Assembly (NCBI RefSeq): GCF_000769405.2
Contig: NZ_CP053439.1
Span: 3,883,501-3,947,500, forward strand
Direction of reading: 5' to 3'
Source of the DNA: Rhizobium brockwellii
GTDB lineage: Bacteria > Pseudomonadota > Alphaproteobacteria > Rhizobiales > Rhizobiaceae
DNA length: 64,000 nt
This document shows, piece by piece, positions 25,380 to 34,389 of this stretch (position 1 is the first letter of the stretch; the number at the start of each line of letters is the position of its first letter). Made by a program: the position numbers and the translations under genes. The notes beneath the pieces are model-generated. The model was not told the origin of the DNA and did not search any database. It saw only the letters and a list, made by a program, of their open reading frames with translations.

Positions 25380-27623
25380 ATGCGTTCCGTCGTTTCCTTC
25401 AATGAAGGCTGGAGTTTCCACGAGGGCTTCGGCCAGCGCTTGCTCGAAACTTTCGATGCCGCCAAATCGGTCAGCCTGCCGCATACCGCCGTCGAACTGC
25501 CCTTCAGCTATTTCGACGAGACCAGCTATCAGCGCGCCTTCACCTATCAGAAGGTGCTGCGCTGGCTGCCAGAATTCGAGGGCCGCGAGGTCTCGCTCGT
25601 CTTCGACGCCGCCATGGCCGACAGCGTCGTCTATCTGAACGGCGACGAAATCATTGCCCATAAGGACGGCTACACGCCCTTCGAGGCCCGCCTCACCGCC
25701 AAGCTCGTCAAGGGCGAGAACCTCGTCACCGTCAAGATCGACGGCAGCGAGAACCCTGACATTCCGCCTTTCGGCGGTCGCATCGATTATCTGACCTATG
25801 CCGGCATCTACCGGGATGTCTGGCTGAAGGTCACCGACCCGGTCTCGATCCGCAATCTCAAGATCGAAACCACTGACGTTCTTCGCCCGGAGAAATCGGC
25901 GACCATCCGCGTCGACATTGCCAATCCCGAGGGCCGCAGCTTCTCGGCGACCGTCACCGCAACGCTGAAGCAGGCCGACGGCACGGTGGTCGCCACCGCC
26001 GCAACCGAAACGATCGGCAGCCGCACCACACTCTCCTTTGGCGGCCTCACCGGCATCGCCCTCTGGGACATCACCGATCCCACGCTCTATGACGTCACCG
26101 TCGAGCTCAGGACCGAACACGGCTCCGACCGTGTCTCGACCAGGTTCGGCTTCCGCACCGCCGAATTCACGCCGGAAGGTTTTCTCCTCAACGGCAAGCC
26201 ATTGAAGCTGCGCGGCCTCAACCGCCACCAGGCCTTCCCCTATGTCGGTTATGCCGCCGGTCGCTCCGCCCAGGAGCGCGACGCCGACATCATGAAGACG
26301 GTGCTGAAGTGCAATATCGTCCGCACTTCGCATTATCCGCAGTCGAAATGGTTCCTCGACCGATGCGACGCTATCGGTCTGCTGGTTTTCGAGGAGATCC
26401 CTGGCTGGCAGCATATCGGCGATGCCGACTGGCAACAGGAATCGATCGAAAACGTCCGCCGCATGATCGAGCGCGACTGGAACCATCCCTCGATCATCAT
26501 CTGGGGCGTGCGCATCAACGAATCGCAGGATAATCACGATTTCTACGCCGAGACCAATCGGTTGGCCCGCGAACTCGACAGCACCCGCCAGACCGGCGGC
26601 GTGCGTTATCTCACCGAGAGCGAACTGCTCGAAGACGTCTATACGATGAACGACTTCATCCTCGGCAATGAAGAGCTGCCGGGCGCCAACCGCCCGCGCA
26701 CGGCGCTACGCGCGCAGCAGGAAAATACCGGACTGTCGCACAAGGTGCCGTACCTCATCACCGAGTTCAACGGCCACATGCACCCGACGAAGATTTATGA
26801 CCAGGAGCAGCGTCAGGCCGAGCATGTGCGCCGTCACCTGGAAGTGCTGAATGCCGCCTATGGCGATCCTGATATCTCCGGCGCCATCGGCTGGTGCATG
26901 TTCGATTACAACACCCACAAGGACTTCGGCTCCGGCGACCGCATCTGTTATCACGGCGTCATGGACATGTTCCGCGAGCCGAAATTCGCGGCTTATGCCT
27001 ATATTAGCCAGTGCGACCCTTCCGAGGAGATCGTCATGAAGCCGGCGACCTTCTGGGCGCGCGGCGAACGCAATATCGGCGGCGTGCTGCCGCTGATCAT
27101 TCTGACCAACTGCGACGAGGTGGAGCTGCAATATGGCGCGCTCAGCAAGCGCATCGGTCCGGACCGCGAGAACTATCCGCATCTGCCGCACCCGCCGGTC
27201 GTGCTCGACCATCGGCACTTCACCGCCGATGAGCTCGGCACCTGGGGTCTCGAATGGATCGACGGCACCTTCACCGGCTATATCGGCGGCGAGCCGGTGG
27301 CCAGCCTGACGCTGGCGGCCGATCCGTTGCCAACAACGCTGGAAGTGGTTGCCGATAGCTCGACGTTGAAAGCCCGTGAACGCGACAGCACGCGCGTCGT
27401 CATCCGCGCCCTCGACCAGCGCGGTCAGCGCCTGCCTTTCATGAACGACAGCATTTCGCTGAAGGTGCACGGCCCGGCAAGGATCGTCGGTCCGACCAAC
27501 GTACCGCTGCAGGGCGGCACCGCCGGCTTCTGGCTGGAGGCGACAGGGTTCACTGGCGAGATCACCGTCGAAGCGGTTTCCACGCGTTTCGCGCCGGTGA
27601 CGCTCGGCGTGACGGCTGCCTAG
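25380..27623 (+). CDS. Glycoside hydrolase family 2 protein (beta-galactosidase/glucuronidase-like)
   Basis: Retaining exo-glycosidase of 747 aa with the GH2 layout: jelly-roll sugar-binding domain (about 1-170), immunoglobulin-like domain (170-265), TIM barrel (265-560) and C-terminal beta domains. The acid/base is Glu381 in RINES after SIIIWGV, and the nucleophile is Glu462 in LITEFNG. No signal peptide is seen, so it acts on an imported glycoside in the cytoplasm. Together with the transporter, ThuA-domain protein and Gfo/Idh enzyme this suggests a beta-linked substrate. The stop codon lies in the first bases of a repeat. Confidence 0.9.
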   Translation: MRSVVSFNEGWSFHEGFGQRLLETFDAAKSVSLPHTAVELPFSYFDETSYQRAFTYQKVLRWLPEFEGREVSLVFDAAMADSVVYLNGDEIIAHKDGYTPFEARLTAKLVKGENLVTVKIDGSENPDIPPFGGRIDYLTYAGIYRDVWLKVTDPVSIRNLKIETTDVLRPEKSATIRVDIANPEGRSFSATVTATLKQADGTVVATAATETIGSRTTLSFGGLTGIALWDITDPTLYDVTVELRTEHGSDRVSTRFGFRTAEFTPEGFLLNGKPLKLRGLNRHQAFPYVGYAAGRSAQERDADIMKTVLKCNIVRTSHYPQSKWFLDRCDAIGLLVFEEIPGWQHIGDADWQQESIENVRRMIERDWNHPSIIIWGVRINESQDNHDFYAETNRLARELDSTRQTGGVRYLTESELLEDVYTMNDFILGNEELPGANRPRTALRAQQENTGLSHKVPYLITEFNGHMHPTKIYDQEQRQAEHVRRHLEVLNAAYGDPDISGAIGWCMFDYNTHKDFGSGDRICYHGVMDMFREPKFAAYAYISQCDPSEEIVMKPATFWARGERNIGGVLPLIILTNCDEVELQYGALSKRIGPDRENYPHLPHPPVVLDHRHFTADELGTWGLEWIDGTFTGYIGGEPVASLTLAADPLPTTLEVVADSSTLKARERDSTRVVIRALDQRGQRLPFMNDSISLKVHGPARIVGPTNVPLQGGTAGFWLEATGFTGEITVEAVSTRFAPVTLGVTAA

Positions 27624-27670
27624 CGCATAACCCCGAAAATCGAAAACGATTTTTGGAAAGGATTATGTGC
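27623..27670. repeat. Rhizobial-type palindromic repeat, second copy
   Basis: It begins GCGCATAACCCCG and ends TATGTGC, with inner arms CCGAAAATCG and CGATTTTTGG. It is the same family as 10691-10738 and again begins at or just after a stop codon. Confidence 0.65.
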
Positions 27671-27682
27671 AAACTCAAAATG

Positions 27683-27725
27683 TTAGAGCGTCATCAGCGC
27701 GTCTTATAGACGCGCGGCGCTCTAA
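27683..27725. repeat. Palindromic repeat with GCGCGTC/GACGCGC core
   Basis: TTAGAGCG and CGCTCTAA form the outer arms; GCGCGTC-TTATA-GACGCGC is the inner stem. The same plan recurs at 53293-53336. It lies between the convergent GH2 and ATPase genes and could act as a bidirectional terminator. Confidence 0.6.
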
Positions 27726-27730
27726 TGACT

Positions 27731-28846
27731 TCACACGATCCGCGCCTGTGTTTCGGGATCGAAGAACACGGCCTTATCGAGATTGAATGCGAGGCGGGTG
27801 TTTTGTCCTGGCGCGATGCCGGTATCGGCGCGCAGGCGGGCGACGACGGATTTGCCGCCGAGCTTGGTGACGGCGAAGGTGTCGGAGCCGGCGGGTTCGA
27901 CCACCTCGATCAGGCAATCGCCTTCGGTCAGCGAGCGCGCCTTGCGGTCGGCGCCATCGGGATCGGTCAAGGCCTCAGGCCGGATGCCGAAGATCACCTG
28001 TCTGCCGGTATAGGCGGTCAGGCCGTCGTTGCCTGAGATGACCGGGAGCCTCAGCGGTGTGGCATGGGGCCGCTCCAGCGAGACTTCGAGCCCGCCGGCG
28101 CCGTTTTCGACGGTGGCGTTGAGCAGGTTCATCGCCGGCGATCCCATGAAGTCGGCGACGAAGATATTGGAAGGGCTGTTATAGATCTCGGCCGGCGTGC
28201 CGAACTGCTGCAACACGCCATCCTTCAGCACGGCGATCTTGGTCGCCAGCGTCATCGCCTCGATCTGGTCATGGGTGACATAGACAAAGGTGGTGCCCAT
28301 GCGCTGATGCAGCCGCTTGATCTCGGTGCGCATGTCGACGCGCAGCTTGGCGTCGAGATTGGAGAGCGGCTCGTCGAACAGGAAGACCTGCGGATTGCGC
28401 ACCAGCGCCCTCCCCATGGCGACACGCTGGCGCTGGCCGCCGGAGAGCTGGCTCGGCTTGCGGTCAAGCAGATGGCCGATCTGCAGCATGTCGGAGACTT
28501 GGGCAATCGCCTTGACACGCTCCTCCTTGGGAACGCCGCGGATCTCCATGCCGAAGGCGATGTTGCCCGCCACCGTCATGTTCGGATAGAGCGCATAGGA
28601 CTGGAACACCATGGCGATGTCGCGCTTGGAGGGATGCAGACCGCTGATGTCGCGCCCGTCGATCTTGATATCGCCGGAGGTGATCGTCTCCAGCCCGGCA
28701 ATGGTGTTGAGCAGCGTCGACTTGCCGCAGCCGGACGGGCCGACCAGCACGAGAAAGCCGCCCTTTTCGAGTTCGAGGTCGATCCCCTTGAGAATGTCGA
28801 CGGCGCCGAAGCGCTTTTTGAGACCGGAGATTTCGAGGAAGGCCAT
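27731..28846 (-). CDS. Sugar ABC transporter ATP-binding protein (MalK/UgpC type)
   Basis: ATPase of 371 aa with Walker A GPSGCGKST (residues 36-44), Q-loop VFQSYALYPNM, signature LSGGQRQRVAMGRA and Walker B VFLFDEPLSNLD. A C-terminal regulatory extension (residues about 240-371) is present. It is the last gene of a CUT1 operon with two permeases and a GtsA-like binding protein, starting three bases after the permease stop. It is convergent with the GH2 gene, and only repeats lie between them. Confidence 0.92.
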   Translation of the reverse strand: MAFLEISGLKKRFGAVDILKGIDLELEKGGFLVLVGPSGCGKSTLLNTIAGLETITSGDIKIDGRDISGLHPSKRDIAMVFQSYALYPNMTVAGNIAFGMEIRGVPKEERVKAIAQVSDMLQIGHLLDRKPSQLSGGQRQRVAMGRALVRNPQVFLFDEPLSNLDAKLRVDMRTEIKRLHQRMGTTFVYVTHDQIEAMTLATKIAVLKDGVLQQFGTPAEIYNSPSNIFVADFMGSPAMNLLNATVENGAGGLEVSLERPHATPLRLPVISGNDGLTAYTGRQVIFGIRPEALTDPDGADRKARSLTEGDCLIEVVEPAGSDTFAVTKLGGKSVVARLRADTGIAPGQNTRLAFNLDKAVFFDPETQARIV

Positions 28847-28849
28847 GGA

Positions 28850-29794
28850 TTACCCTTTGACAGCGCCCGCCATCAGACCGCGCACGAAGTAGCGGCCGGC
28901 GAGGATATAGACGATGAGCGTCGGCACGGCTGCGATCATCGCAGCCGCCATGTTGACATTGTATTCGACGACGCCGGTCGAGGTGTTGACGACATTGTTC
29001 AGCGCCACCGTCATCGGCATGGTGTCACCGGTGCCGGCATAGGCCGAGGCAAACAGGAAGTCGTTCCAGATATTGGTGAACTGGTAGATGACGGTGACGA
29101 CGATGATCGGCAGCGAGTTCGGCAGCATGATGCGGCGGAAGATCTGGAAGAAGCTGGCGCCATCGACCTGGGCGGCTCTGACCAGTTCGGTCGGAAAGGC
29201 CTCGTAGAAATTGCGGAAGAACAGCGTCGTGAAGCCGAGGCCATAGACGACATGGACGAAGACCAGATTGACGGTCGGATTGCCGAAGCCGAAGTTCCAG
29301 CCCGTGGCATTCTGCAACGTCATGCCGAAGCGGCCGAGGCTGCCGAGGATCGTTGCCATCGGCAACAGCACCGACTGGAACGGGATGAAGCAGGCAAACA
29401 GCATCAGCCCGAACACCAGCGTGTGGCCCGGGAAACGCCATTTGGTCAGGACATAGCCGTTGAGCGCGCCCATGATGGTGGAGATCGCCACAGCCGGCAC
29501 GACCATCTTGATCGAGTTCCAGAAATAACCCTTGATGCCGGCGCAGGTCAGCCCGACGCAGGTCTCGCCCCAGGCCTTGATCCAGGGGTCTAAGGTCGGC
29601 GATTGCGGCAGCGCCAGCATGTTGCCGTTCTGGATCTCGTCCATGGTCTTGAACGAGGTCGTCAGCATGACGAAGAGCGGCATCAGATAGAGGACGGCAA
29701 AGACCAGCAGCAGGCCGTAGATGACGGTGCGGCCGATCCAGCGGGTATTGTTGCTGTTTTGCGAGGTTGCTGTCGGAGAGGTCACGCTGCTCAT
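28850..29794 (-). CDS. Sugar ABC transporter permease (MalG type)
   Basis: Inner-membrane permease of 314 aa with six hydrophobic segments. The EAA loop is PTELVRAAQVDGASFFQIFRRIMLPNSLP. The N-terminal 20 residues are hydrophilic (MSSVTSPTATSQNSN). Its ATG overlaps the stop of the partner permease by four bases. Sequence character agrees with glucose/mannose-type CUT1 systems. Confidence 0.9.
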   Translation of the reverse strand: MSSVTSPTATSQNSNNTRWIGRTVIYGLLLVFAVLYLMPLFVMLTTSFKTMDEIQNGNMLALPQSPTLDPWIKAWGETCVGLTCAGIKGYFWNSIKMVVPAVAISTIMGALNGYVLTKWRFPGHTLVFGLMLFACFIPFQSVLLPMATILGSLGRFGMTLQNATGWNFGFGNPTVNLVFVHVVYGLGFTTLFFRNFYEAFPTELVRAAQVDGASFFQIFRRIMLPNSLPIIVVTVIYQFTNIWNDFLFASAYAGTGDTMPMTVALNNVVNTSTGVVEYNVNMAAAMIAAVPTLIVYILAGRYFVRGLMAGAVKG

Positions 29795-30744
29795 CGCGCC
29801 TTCTCCTTCAGTTCGGAATAGAGATAGGGAACGATGATCGCCGAGATCGTCATCAGCATGATGATGGCGCTGGCCGAACCGACGGCCATCTCGTTGCGCT
29901 TGAAGGTGTATTCATACATGAAGTTGGACGGCAGCCAGGCCGATCCGCCGGGGCCGCCCGAGGTCAGCGCCACCACCAGGTCATAGGACTTGATCGCCAT
30001 ATGGGCGAGCACGATGAAGGCGGACAGAAAGATCGGCCGCAGCAGCGGGATGACGATGCGCCGATAGAGCTGGAAGGACGAGGCGCCGTCGATCTGGGCG
30101 GCCTTCATGATCTCGCCGTCGATGCCGCGCAGGCCCGCCAGGAACATCGCCATGACGAAGCCGGACGCCTGCCAGACACCGGCGATGACGACGGTGTAGA
30201 TGACAAAGTCCTTGTTCTTGATCCAGTCGAAGTGGAAGCTTGTCCAGCCAAAGTGGTGCAGCGTCTGTTCCAGCCCGAGGCCGGGATCGAGGAACCATTT
30301 CCAGGCAACGCCTGTGACGATGAAGGACAGCGCCATCGGATAGAGGAAGATCGGCCGCAACACGCTCTCGCCGCGGATCTTCTGGTCGAGCAGGATGGCG
30401 AGGAACAGGCCGAGCGCCAGGCAGATGCCGATATAGAGGAAGCCGAAGATCGCCATGTTGGTGATCGAGGTGTACCAGGAAGACGGCGGATCGCTCTCGA
30501 AGGTCCAGCGCCACAGCCGCTGATAGGCGCGTGGCCCCGTCAGCGCATAGGAGGGAAAGGTCTTGGAATTGGTGAACGACAGATAGGCCGTCCAGACGAT
30601 GAAGCCGTAGACGAAGATGATGGTGATGACGAAGCTCGGCGCCAGCACGATCTTCGGCAGCGCATCCTGCAGCCGGCCCCTCAACGAGATCCCCGTCGAT
30701 TGCCTCGGCGTCAGAACCGGATCGGTGGTCGCAACGGTGCTCAT
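29791..30744 (-). CDS. Sugar ABC transporter permease (MalF type)
   Basis: Inner-membrane permease of 317 aa with six hydrophobic segments and the EAA loop DGEIMKAAQIDGASSFQLYRRIVIPLLRP. A hydrophilic N-terminus (residues 1-35) precedes the first membrane segment. It follows the binding-protein gene after a 142-base gap that carries a strong hairpin, and it is translationally coupled to the second permease. Confidence 0.9.
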   Translation of the reverse strand: MSTVATTDPVLTPRQSTGISLRGRLQDALPKIVLAPSFVITIIFVYGFIVWTAYLSFTNSKTFPSYALTGPRAYQRLWRWTFESDPPSSWYTSITNMAIFGFLYIGICLALGLFLAILLDQKIRGESVLRPIFLYPMALSFIVTGVAWKWFLDPGLGLEQTLHHFGWTSFHFDWIKNKDFVIYTVVIAGVWQASGFVMAMFLAGLRGIDGEIMKAAQIDGASSFQLYRRIVIPLLRPIFLSAFIVLAHMAIKSYDLVVALTSGGPGGSAWLPSNFMYEYTFKRNEMAVGSASAIIMLMTISAIIVPYLYSELKEKAR

Positions 30745-30840
30745 GGAATGTCATCTCCTGCCTGCATAATCGTCCGGGCAATCGGCCCCGCATGATCATC
30801 CCCGCATAATTGTCGGGGCATGATCGGCGCGGAGCCTGAA

Positions 30841-30866
30841 GCTTCCCCGCCAGCAGGCGGGGAAGC
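30841..30866 (-). other. Strong hairpin between binding-protein and permease genes
   Basis: GCTTCCCCGCC-AGCA-GGCGGGGAAGC is a perfect 11-pair stem just downstream of the binding-protein stop. There is no good U tract. As in other binding-protein operons it may protect the upstream mRNA or reduce read-through, so that more binding protein than permease is made. A 17-base imperfect direct repeat (GCATAATCGTCCGGGCA and GCATAATTGTCGGGGCA) lies beside it at about 30761-30829. Confidence 0.65.
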
Positions 30867-30886
30867 ATTTGTCATCACACGTGATC

Positions 30887-32146
30887 TCAGCGGGCGTCGT
30901 CGATCGCCTGGACGAGCTGCTTGACGGCTTCGTCGGAGGTCTTGATCTGGCCGTGGACGAACTTCGAGACGACATCCTTGTAGGCATTGGCGATGGCCGG
31001 CGGGGCGCCGTAGCCTTGCGCCAGCGAGCCGAACAGCGTGCCGCCTTCGTTGGCAGCCTTCAGGTCGGCGATGCCCTTCTTGCCGCAGGCGTCGAAGTCG
31101 GTATCGGGAACGTCGGTGCGAGCCGGCACCGATCCCTTGACGACGTTGAAGGCCGACTGGAAGCTCTTCGACAGCGTTGCGGTTGCCAGCGCCACCTGGG
31201 CCGCCTTGCGGTCATCGGGAACGTTGAACATGCCGAACATGTCGGAGTTGTAGACCACGCTGCCGTCGGTTCCGGGGAAGCGGTAGCACAGGAAGTCGGT
31301 GTCCGGCGTCTTCTTGGCGGCGACGAATTCGCCCTTGGCCCAGTCGCCCATCACCTGCACCAGCGCATCACCCTTGATGACCATGGCGGTTGCCAGGTTC
31401 CAGTCGCGGCCCGAGAAGTTCGGGTCGACATATTTGATGATCGTGGCCAGGTTATCGAACGACTTCTTCATCGTGTCGGACTTCAGCGATTCCTCGTCGA
31501 GGTCGTTGAAGGCCTTCTTGTAGAACTCCGGACCGCCGGTCGACAGCACGATGGAATCGAACATCGTCGCTTCCTGCCAGTTCTGGCCGCCGAGAGCCAG
31601 CGGGATGACGCCGGCGGCCTTGGCCTTGTCGAGCAGCGCGATCAGCTCGTCGAAGGTCTTCGGCTGGGTGCCGCCGATCTTGTCCATCACCGCCTTGTTG
31701 ATCCACAGCCAGTTGACCGAGTGAACATTGACCGGGGCTGCGACCCACTTGCCGTCATAGACCGAGAACTTCTGCAGGGCTGCCGGAACCGACTTGTCCC
31801 AGCCTTCCTTCTTCGCCGTCTCGGTCAGATCGCCCATGACACCGGCCTGGGCATAGTCGAGCACGGTATAGCCCAGCATCTGCGAGGCTGTCGGATAGGT
31901 GCCGGCCGCAACCATCGCCTTCAGCGCCGTCATCGCCGCATCGCCGCCACCGCCGGCAACCGGAACGTCCTTCCAGGCAAAACCTTCCTTGGAAAGATCC
32001 TGCTTCAAGACGTTCAGCGCCGCTGCCTCACCGCCCGACGTCCACCAGTGCAGCATCTGCACTTCCTTGACGTCGGCGGCGTGGGCAGCACTGAGGCCAG
32101 CCATCATCACGACAGCAACAGCTGCCGAGCTCAAAAACTTGCTCAT
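30887..32146 (-). CDS. Sugar ABC transporter substrate-binding protein (GtsA-like)
   Basis: Periplasmic binding protein of 419 aa with a signal peptide ending AHAA. It resembles the Pseudomonas glucose/mannose-binding protein Gts[18 protein letters not shown] at the mature start, [32 protein letters not shown], and [28 protein letters not shown]. Glucose or a related hexose is therefore a reasonable ligand, but this is by family only. It is the first gene of the operon and diverges from a LacI regulator gene; a candidate operator lies about 107 bases upstream. Confidence 0.9.
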   Translation of the reverse strand: MSKFLSSAAVAVVMMAGLSAAHAADVKEVQMLHWWTSGGEAAALNVLKQDLSKEGFAWKDVPVAGGGGDAAMTALKAMVAAGTYPTASQMLGYTVLDYAQAGVMGDLTETAKKEGWDKSVPAALQKFSVYDGKWVAAPVNVHSVNWLWINKAVMDKIGGTQPKTFDELIALLDKAKAAGVIPLALGGQNWQEATMFDSIVLSTGGPEFYKKAFNDLDEESLKSDTMKKSFDNLATIIKYVDPNFSGRDWNLATAMVIKGDALVQVMGDWAKGEFVAAKKTPDTDFLCYRFPGTDGSVVYNSDMFGMFNVPDDRKAAQVALATATLSKSFQSAFNVVKGSVPARTDVPDTDFDACGKKGIADLKAANEGGTLFGSLAQGYGAPPAIANAYKDVVSKFVHGQIKTSDEAVKQLVQAIDDAR

Positions 32147-32252
32147 GAATTTCCTCCCGTTTGCAAATCGGCGGCGGGACCTCCCTGCCGCCCGATGCTT
32201 CCCGCCATTGCAGCGATCAGCATGCTGCCGCGCTCCTCCGCGCGGTTGCTAA

Positions 32253-32269
32253 TTTAAAACGTTATAAAT
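32253..32269. promoter_or_regulatory. LacI-type operator, site 1
   Basis: TTTAAAACGTTATAAAT has a CG-centred near-palindrome (15 of 16 positions symmetric around TTTAAAAC/GTTATAAA, one arm mismatch). It lies upstream of the binding-protein gene. The 11-base motif TTTAAAACGTT recurs exactly 121 bases away at site 2. Confidence 0.55.
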
Positions 32270-32373
32270 CTTTGGTCGTCAAGCCCTTTCTCGACTCCCG
32301 AGAAAAATATGGTTATTTCACTAACCTACTGAATATAATTCATATTTAATCTATGGCTAACAAAACGCTAAAA

Positions 32374-32389
32374 TTTAAAACGTTTTCAT
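32374..32389. promoter_or_regulatory. LacI-type operator, site 2
   Basis: TTTAAAACGTTTTCAT shares TTTAAAACGTT with site 1 and has the CG centre usual for LacI operators. It is 65 bases upstream of the lacI GTG start. A further half-site AAAACGCT is at 32362. Two sites this far apart allow DNA looping. The remaining parts of the 307-base gap 32147-32453 are AT-rich promoter sequence without a gene. Confidence 0.5.
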
Positions 32390-32453
32390 TCGTCGATTGC
32401 GCGCCCAATTCATCGTGTTATGGTATCGGCAATTCCAGCATGGAAAGCCAAGG

Positions 32454-33506
32454 GTGACCGAACCGTCCCGGCCGCAACGCGGCGAAAATCTCGATATCAC
32501 GCATAAGCGCGGCAAGCCGACCTTGCGAACGATCGCCACGATCGCCGGCCTTGCGGTGACGACGGTGTCACGGGCGCTTTCCGATGCGCCGCAGATTTCA
32601 CTCGAGACCCGCCAACGGGTGCATCGCATCGCCCGCGAAATCGGCTATCTCCCGGACCGGGCCGCGCAGCGCCTGAAGACCGGCCGCACCAACGTCATCG
32701 CCATCCTGCTCGATTCGCACGAGGAGGTGGTCGGTTTCAGCACCTCGATCATGTACGGCATCGCCAAGGCGCTGAAGGAAACCTCATACCATCTGGTCGT
32801 CGCCCCGAACTTCCTGTCGACGACCGATATCGAGGCCGCCGAATACATCATCCGCAACCACCTCGCCGACGGGTTGATCTTCACGCGCACCGAACCGCTC
32901 GATGCCCGCGTCCGCCTGCTGCTCGAAACCGGCTTTCCCTTCATCTGTCATGGCCGCACCGAATTTTCGACGCCGCACCCCTATGTCGACTACGACAATT
33001 TCACCTTTGCCTATGAGGCGACGCGCCGGCTGATCGCCAAAGGCCGCAAAAAGGTAATGGTGATCCTGCCGCCGAAACGGCTGACCTTCTGCCAGCATAT
33101 CCTGCACGGCTTCATGACGGCGGTGCGCGAGGCAGGCATCGCCTATGAGATCCCCGAGGCGGTCGATCTCGATACGCCGGCAGGCGTGCTGCGCGACTTC
33201 ATCCGCAGCCGCGCTGATACCCCGGATGCTCCGGATGGTTTCATCTGCCCCGGCGAAGTTTCGGCACTTGCCGTCATCAGCGGCATGAGCGATGCCGGCC
33301 GCATACTGGCCGTCGATTACGATATCGTCGCTAAGGAGACGTCCCGCCTTCTCAGCCAGTTGCAGCCGAAGGTCGACACGATCCACGAGGACCTGACGGC
33401 GGCCGGCGAGGACCTGGGGCGCATGCTGCTGCAGCGCATCAGCGATCCGGATGCCGAGGATCTGCAGCTCCTGCTGCCACCGCAGATCAACTTTCCGATC
33501 GGTTAG
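32454..33506 (+). CDS. LacI family transcriptional regulator
   Basis: Regulator of 350 aa. The helix-turn-helix is PTLRTIATIAGLAVTTVSRAL, about residues 22-42, after a hydrophilic N-terminal tail. The frame is open to a TTG at 32397, but the GTG at 32454 (VTEPSRPQRG) is preceded by GGAAAG at good spacing and gives a more normal length. It diverges from the GtsA-like transporter operon and is expected to control it through the two TTTAAAACGTT sites. Its ligand is unknown. Confidence 0.85.
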   Translation: MTEPSRPQRGENLDITHKRGKPTLRTIATIAGLAVTTVSRALSDAPQISLETRQRVHRIAREIGYLPDRAAQRLKTGRTNVIAILLDSHEEVVGFSTSIMYGIAKALKETSYHLVVAPNFLSTTDIEAAEYIIRNHLADGLIFTRTEPLDARVRLLLETGFPFICHGRTEFSTPHPYVDYDNFTFAYEATRRLIAKGRKKVMVILPPKRLTFCQHILHGFMTAVREAGIAYEIPEAVDLDTPAGVLRDFIRSRADTPDAPDGFICPGEVSALAVISGMSDAGRILAVDYDIVAKETSRLLSQLQPKVDTIHEDLTAAGEDLGRMLLQRISDPDAEDLQLLLPPQINFPIG

Positions 33507-33678
33507 ACGACCCCGCATTGGCATCAAACCTCGAAGCCACGAAAACCGCCGTCAAATCAACGCCATCTCATCCCTTAATGACGCTGACGCTTCAAAACTG
33601 TTTCCATGACGCGTGATTTGTCCTAGAAGCACCGCGCAATCCGGTCGCAGCCCACCCGGTCAAAACAAGGGATCCAAT

Positions 33679-34389
33679 ATGAAAACCATCGTCGTCTGCT
33701 CCGGTGGACTGGACTCCGTTACGCTTGCCCACAAGGTAGCAGCGGAACAACAGCTTATCGGTCTCGTATCCTTCGACTACGGCCAACGGCATCGCAAGGA
33801 ACTCGACTTCGCCGCCCGATGTGCCTCACGCCTCGCCGTTCCCCATCATATTATCGACATCGCCAGCATCGGCGGTCATCTCAGCGGATCGGCCCTGACT
33901 GACAATGTCGAGGTTCCCGATGGCCACTACGCCGAAGAGACCATGAAAGCCACCGTCGTACCGAACCGCAACGCCATCATGCTGGCAATCGCGTTCGGTT
34001 TGGCGGCCGCGCAAAACGCAGATGCCGTTGCCGTCGCCGTGCATGGCGGCGACCACTTCATTTATCCGGACTGCCGACCGGGCTTCATCGATGCTTTCCA
34101 GCATATGCAAAACGAAGCACTGGACGGTTATGCCAGGGTGAAACTGCTTGCACCCTATGTCGATGTTTCCAAAGCGGCGATCGTTGTTGACGGCGAAAAA
34201 CACGGCACGCCGTTTTCGGAGACCTGGTCCTGCTACAAAGGCGGCGAGCTCCACTGTGGGCGCTGCGGAACCTGCGTGGAACGCCGTGAAGCTTTCCATC
34301 TTGCCGGTGTCCGCGATCCCACGGAGTACGAAGACCAGGATTTCTGGAAAGCGGCCGTGTCGCGATACTCGGCCGCGGAGGTGCGTTGA
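33679..34389 (+). CDS. queC: 7-cyano-7-deazaguanine synthase
   Basis: QueC (236 aa) turns 7-carboxy-7-deazaguanine into preQ0 with ATP and ammonia. It has the PP-loop SGGLDSVT at residues 9-16 and the zinc site with four cysteines in CYKGGELHCGRCGTC near residues 205-219. The frame is open to 33613, but the ATG at 33679 (MKTIVVCSGG) with AAGGG upstream is the normal QueC start. Its TGA stop overlaps the ATG of queD by one base, so queC-queD-queE form one translationally coupled operon. The product serves queuosine in tRNA; queF and tgt are not in this window. Confidence 0.95.
   Translation: MKTIVVCSGGLDSVTLAHKVAAEQQLIGLVSFDYGQRHRKELDFAARCASRLAVPHHIIDIASIGGHLSGSALTDNVEVPDGHYAEETMKATVVPNRNAIMLAIAFGLAAAQNADAVAVAVHGGDHFIYPDCRPGFIDAFQHMQNEALDGYARVKLLAPYVDVSKAAIVVDGEKHGTPFSETWSCYKGGELHCGRCGTCVERREAFHLAGVRDPTEYEDQDFWKAAVSRYSAAEVR

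Noticed and set aside
28064..29593. A 509-codon plus-strand frame across the ABC ATPase and permease genes
   Set aside because: It is antisense to two well-identified genes and has no ribosome-binding site or motif.
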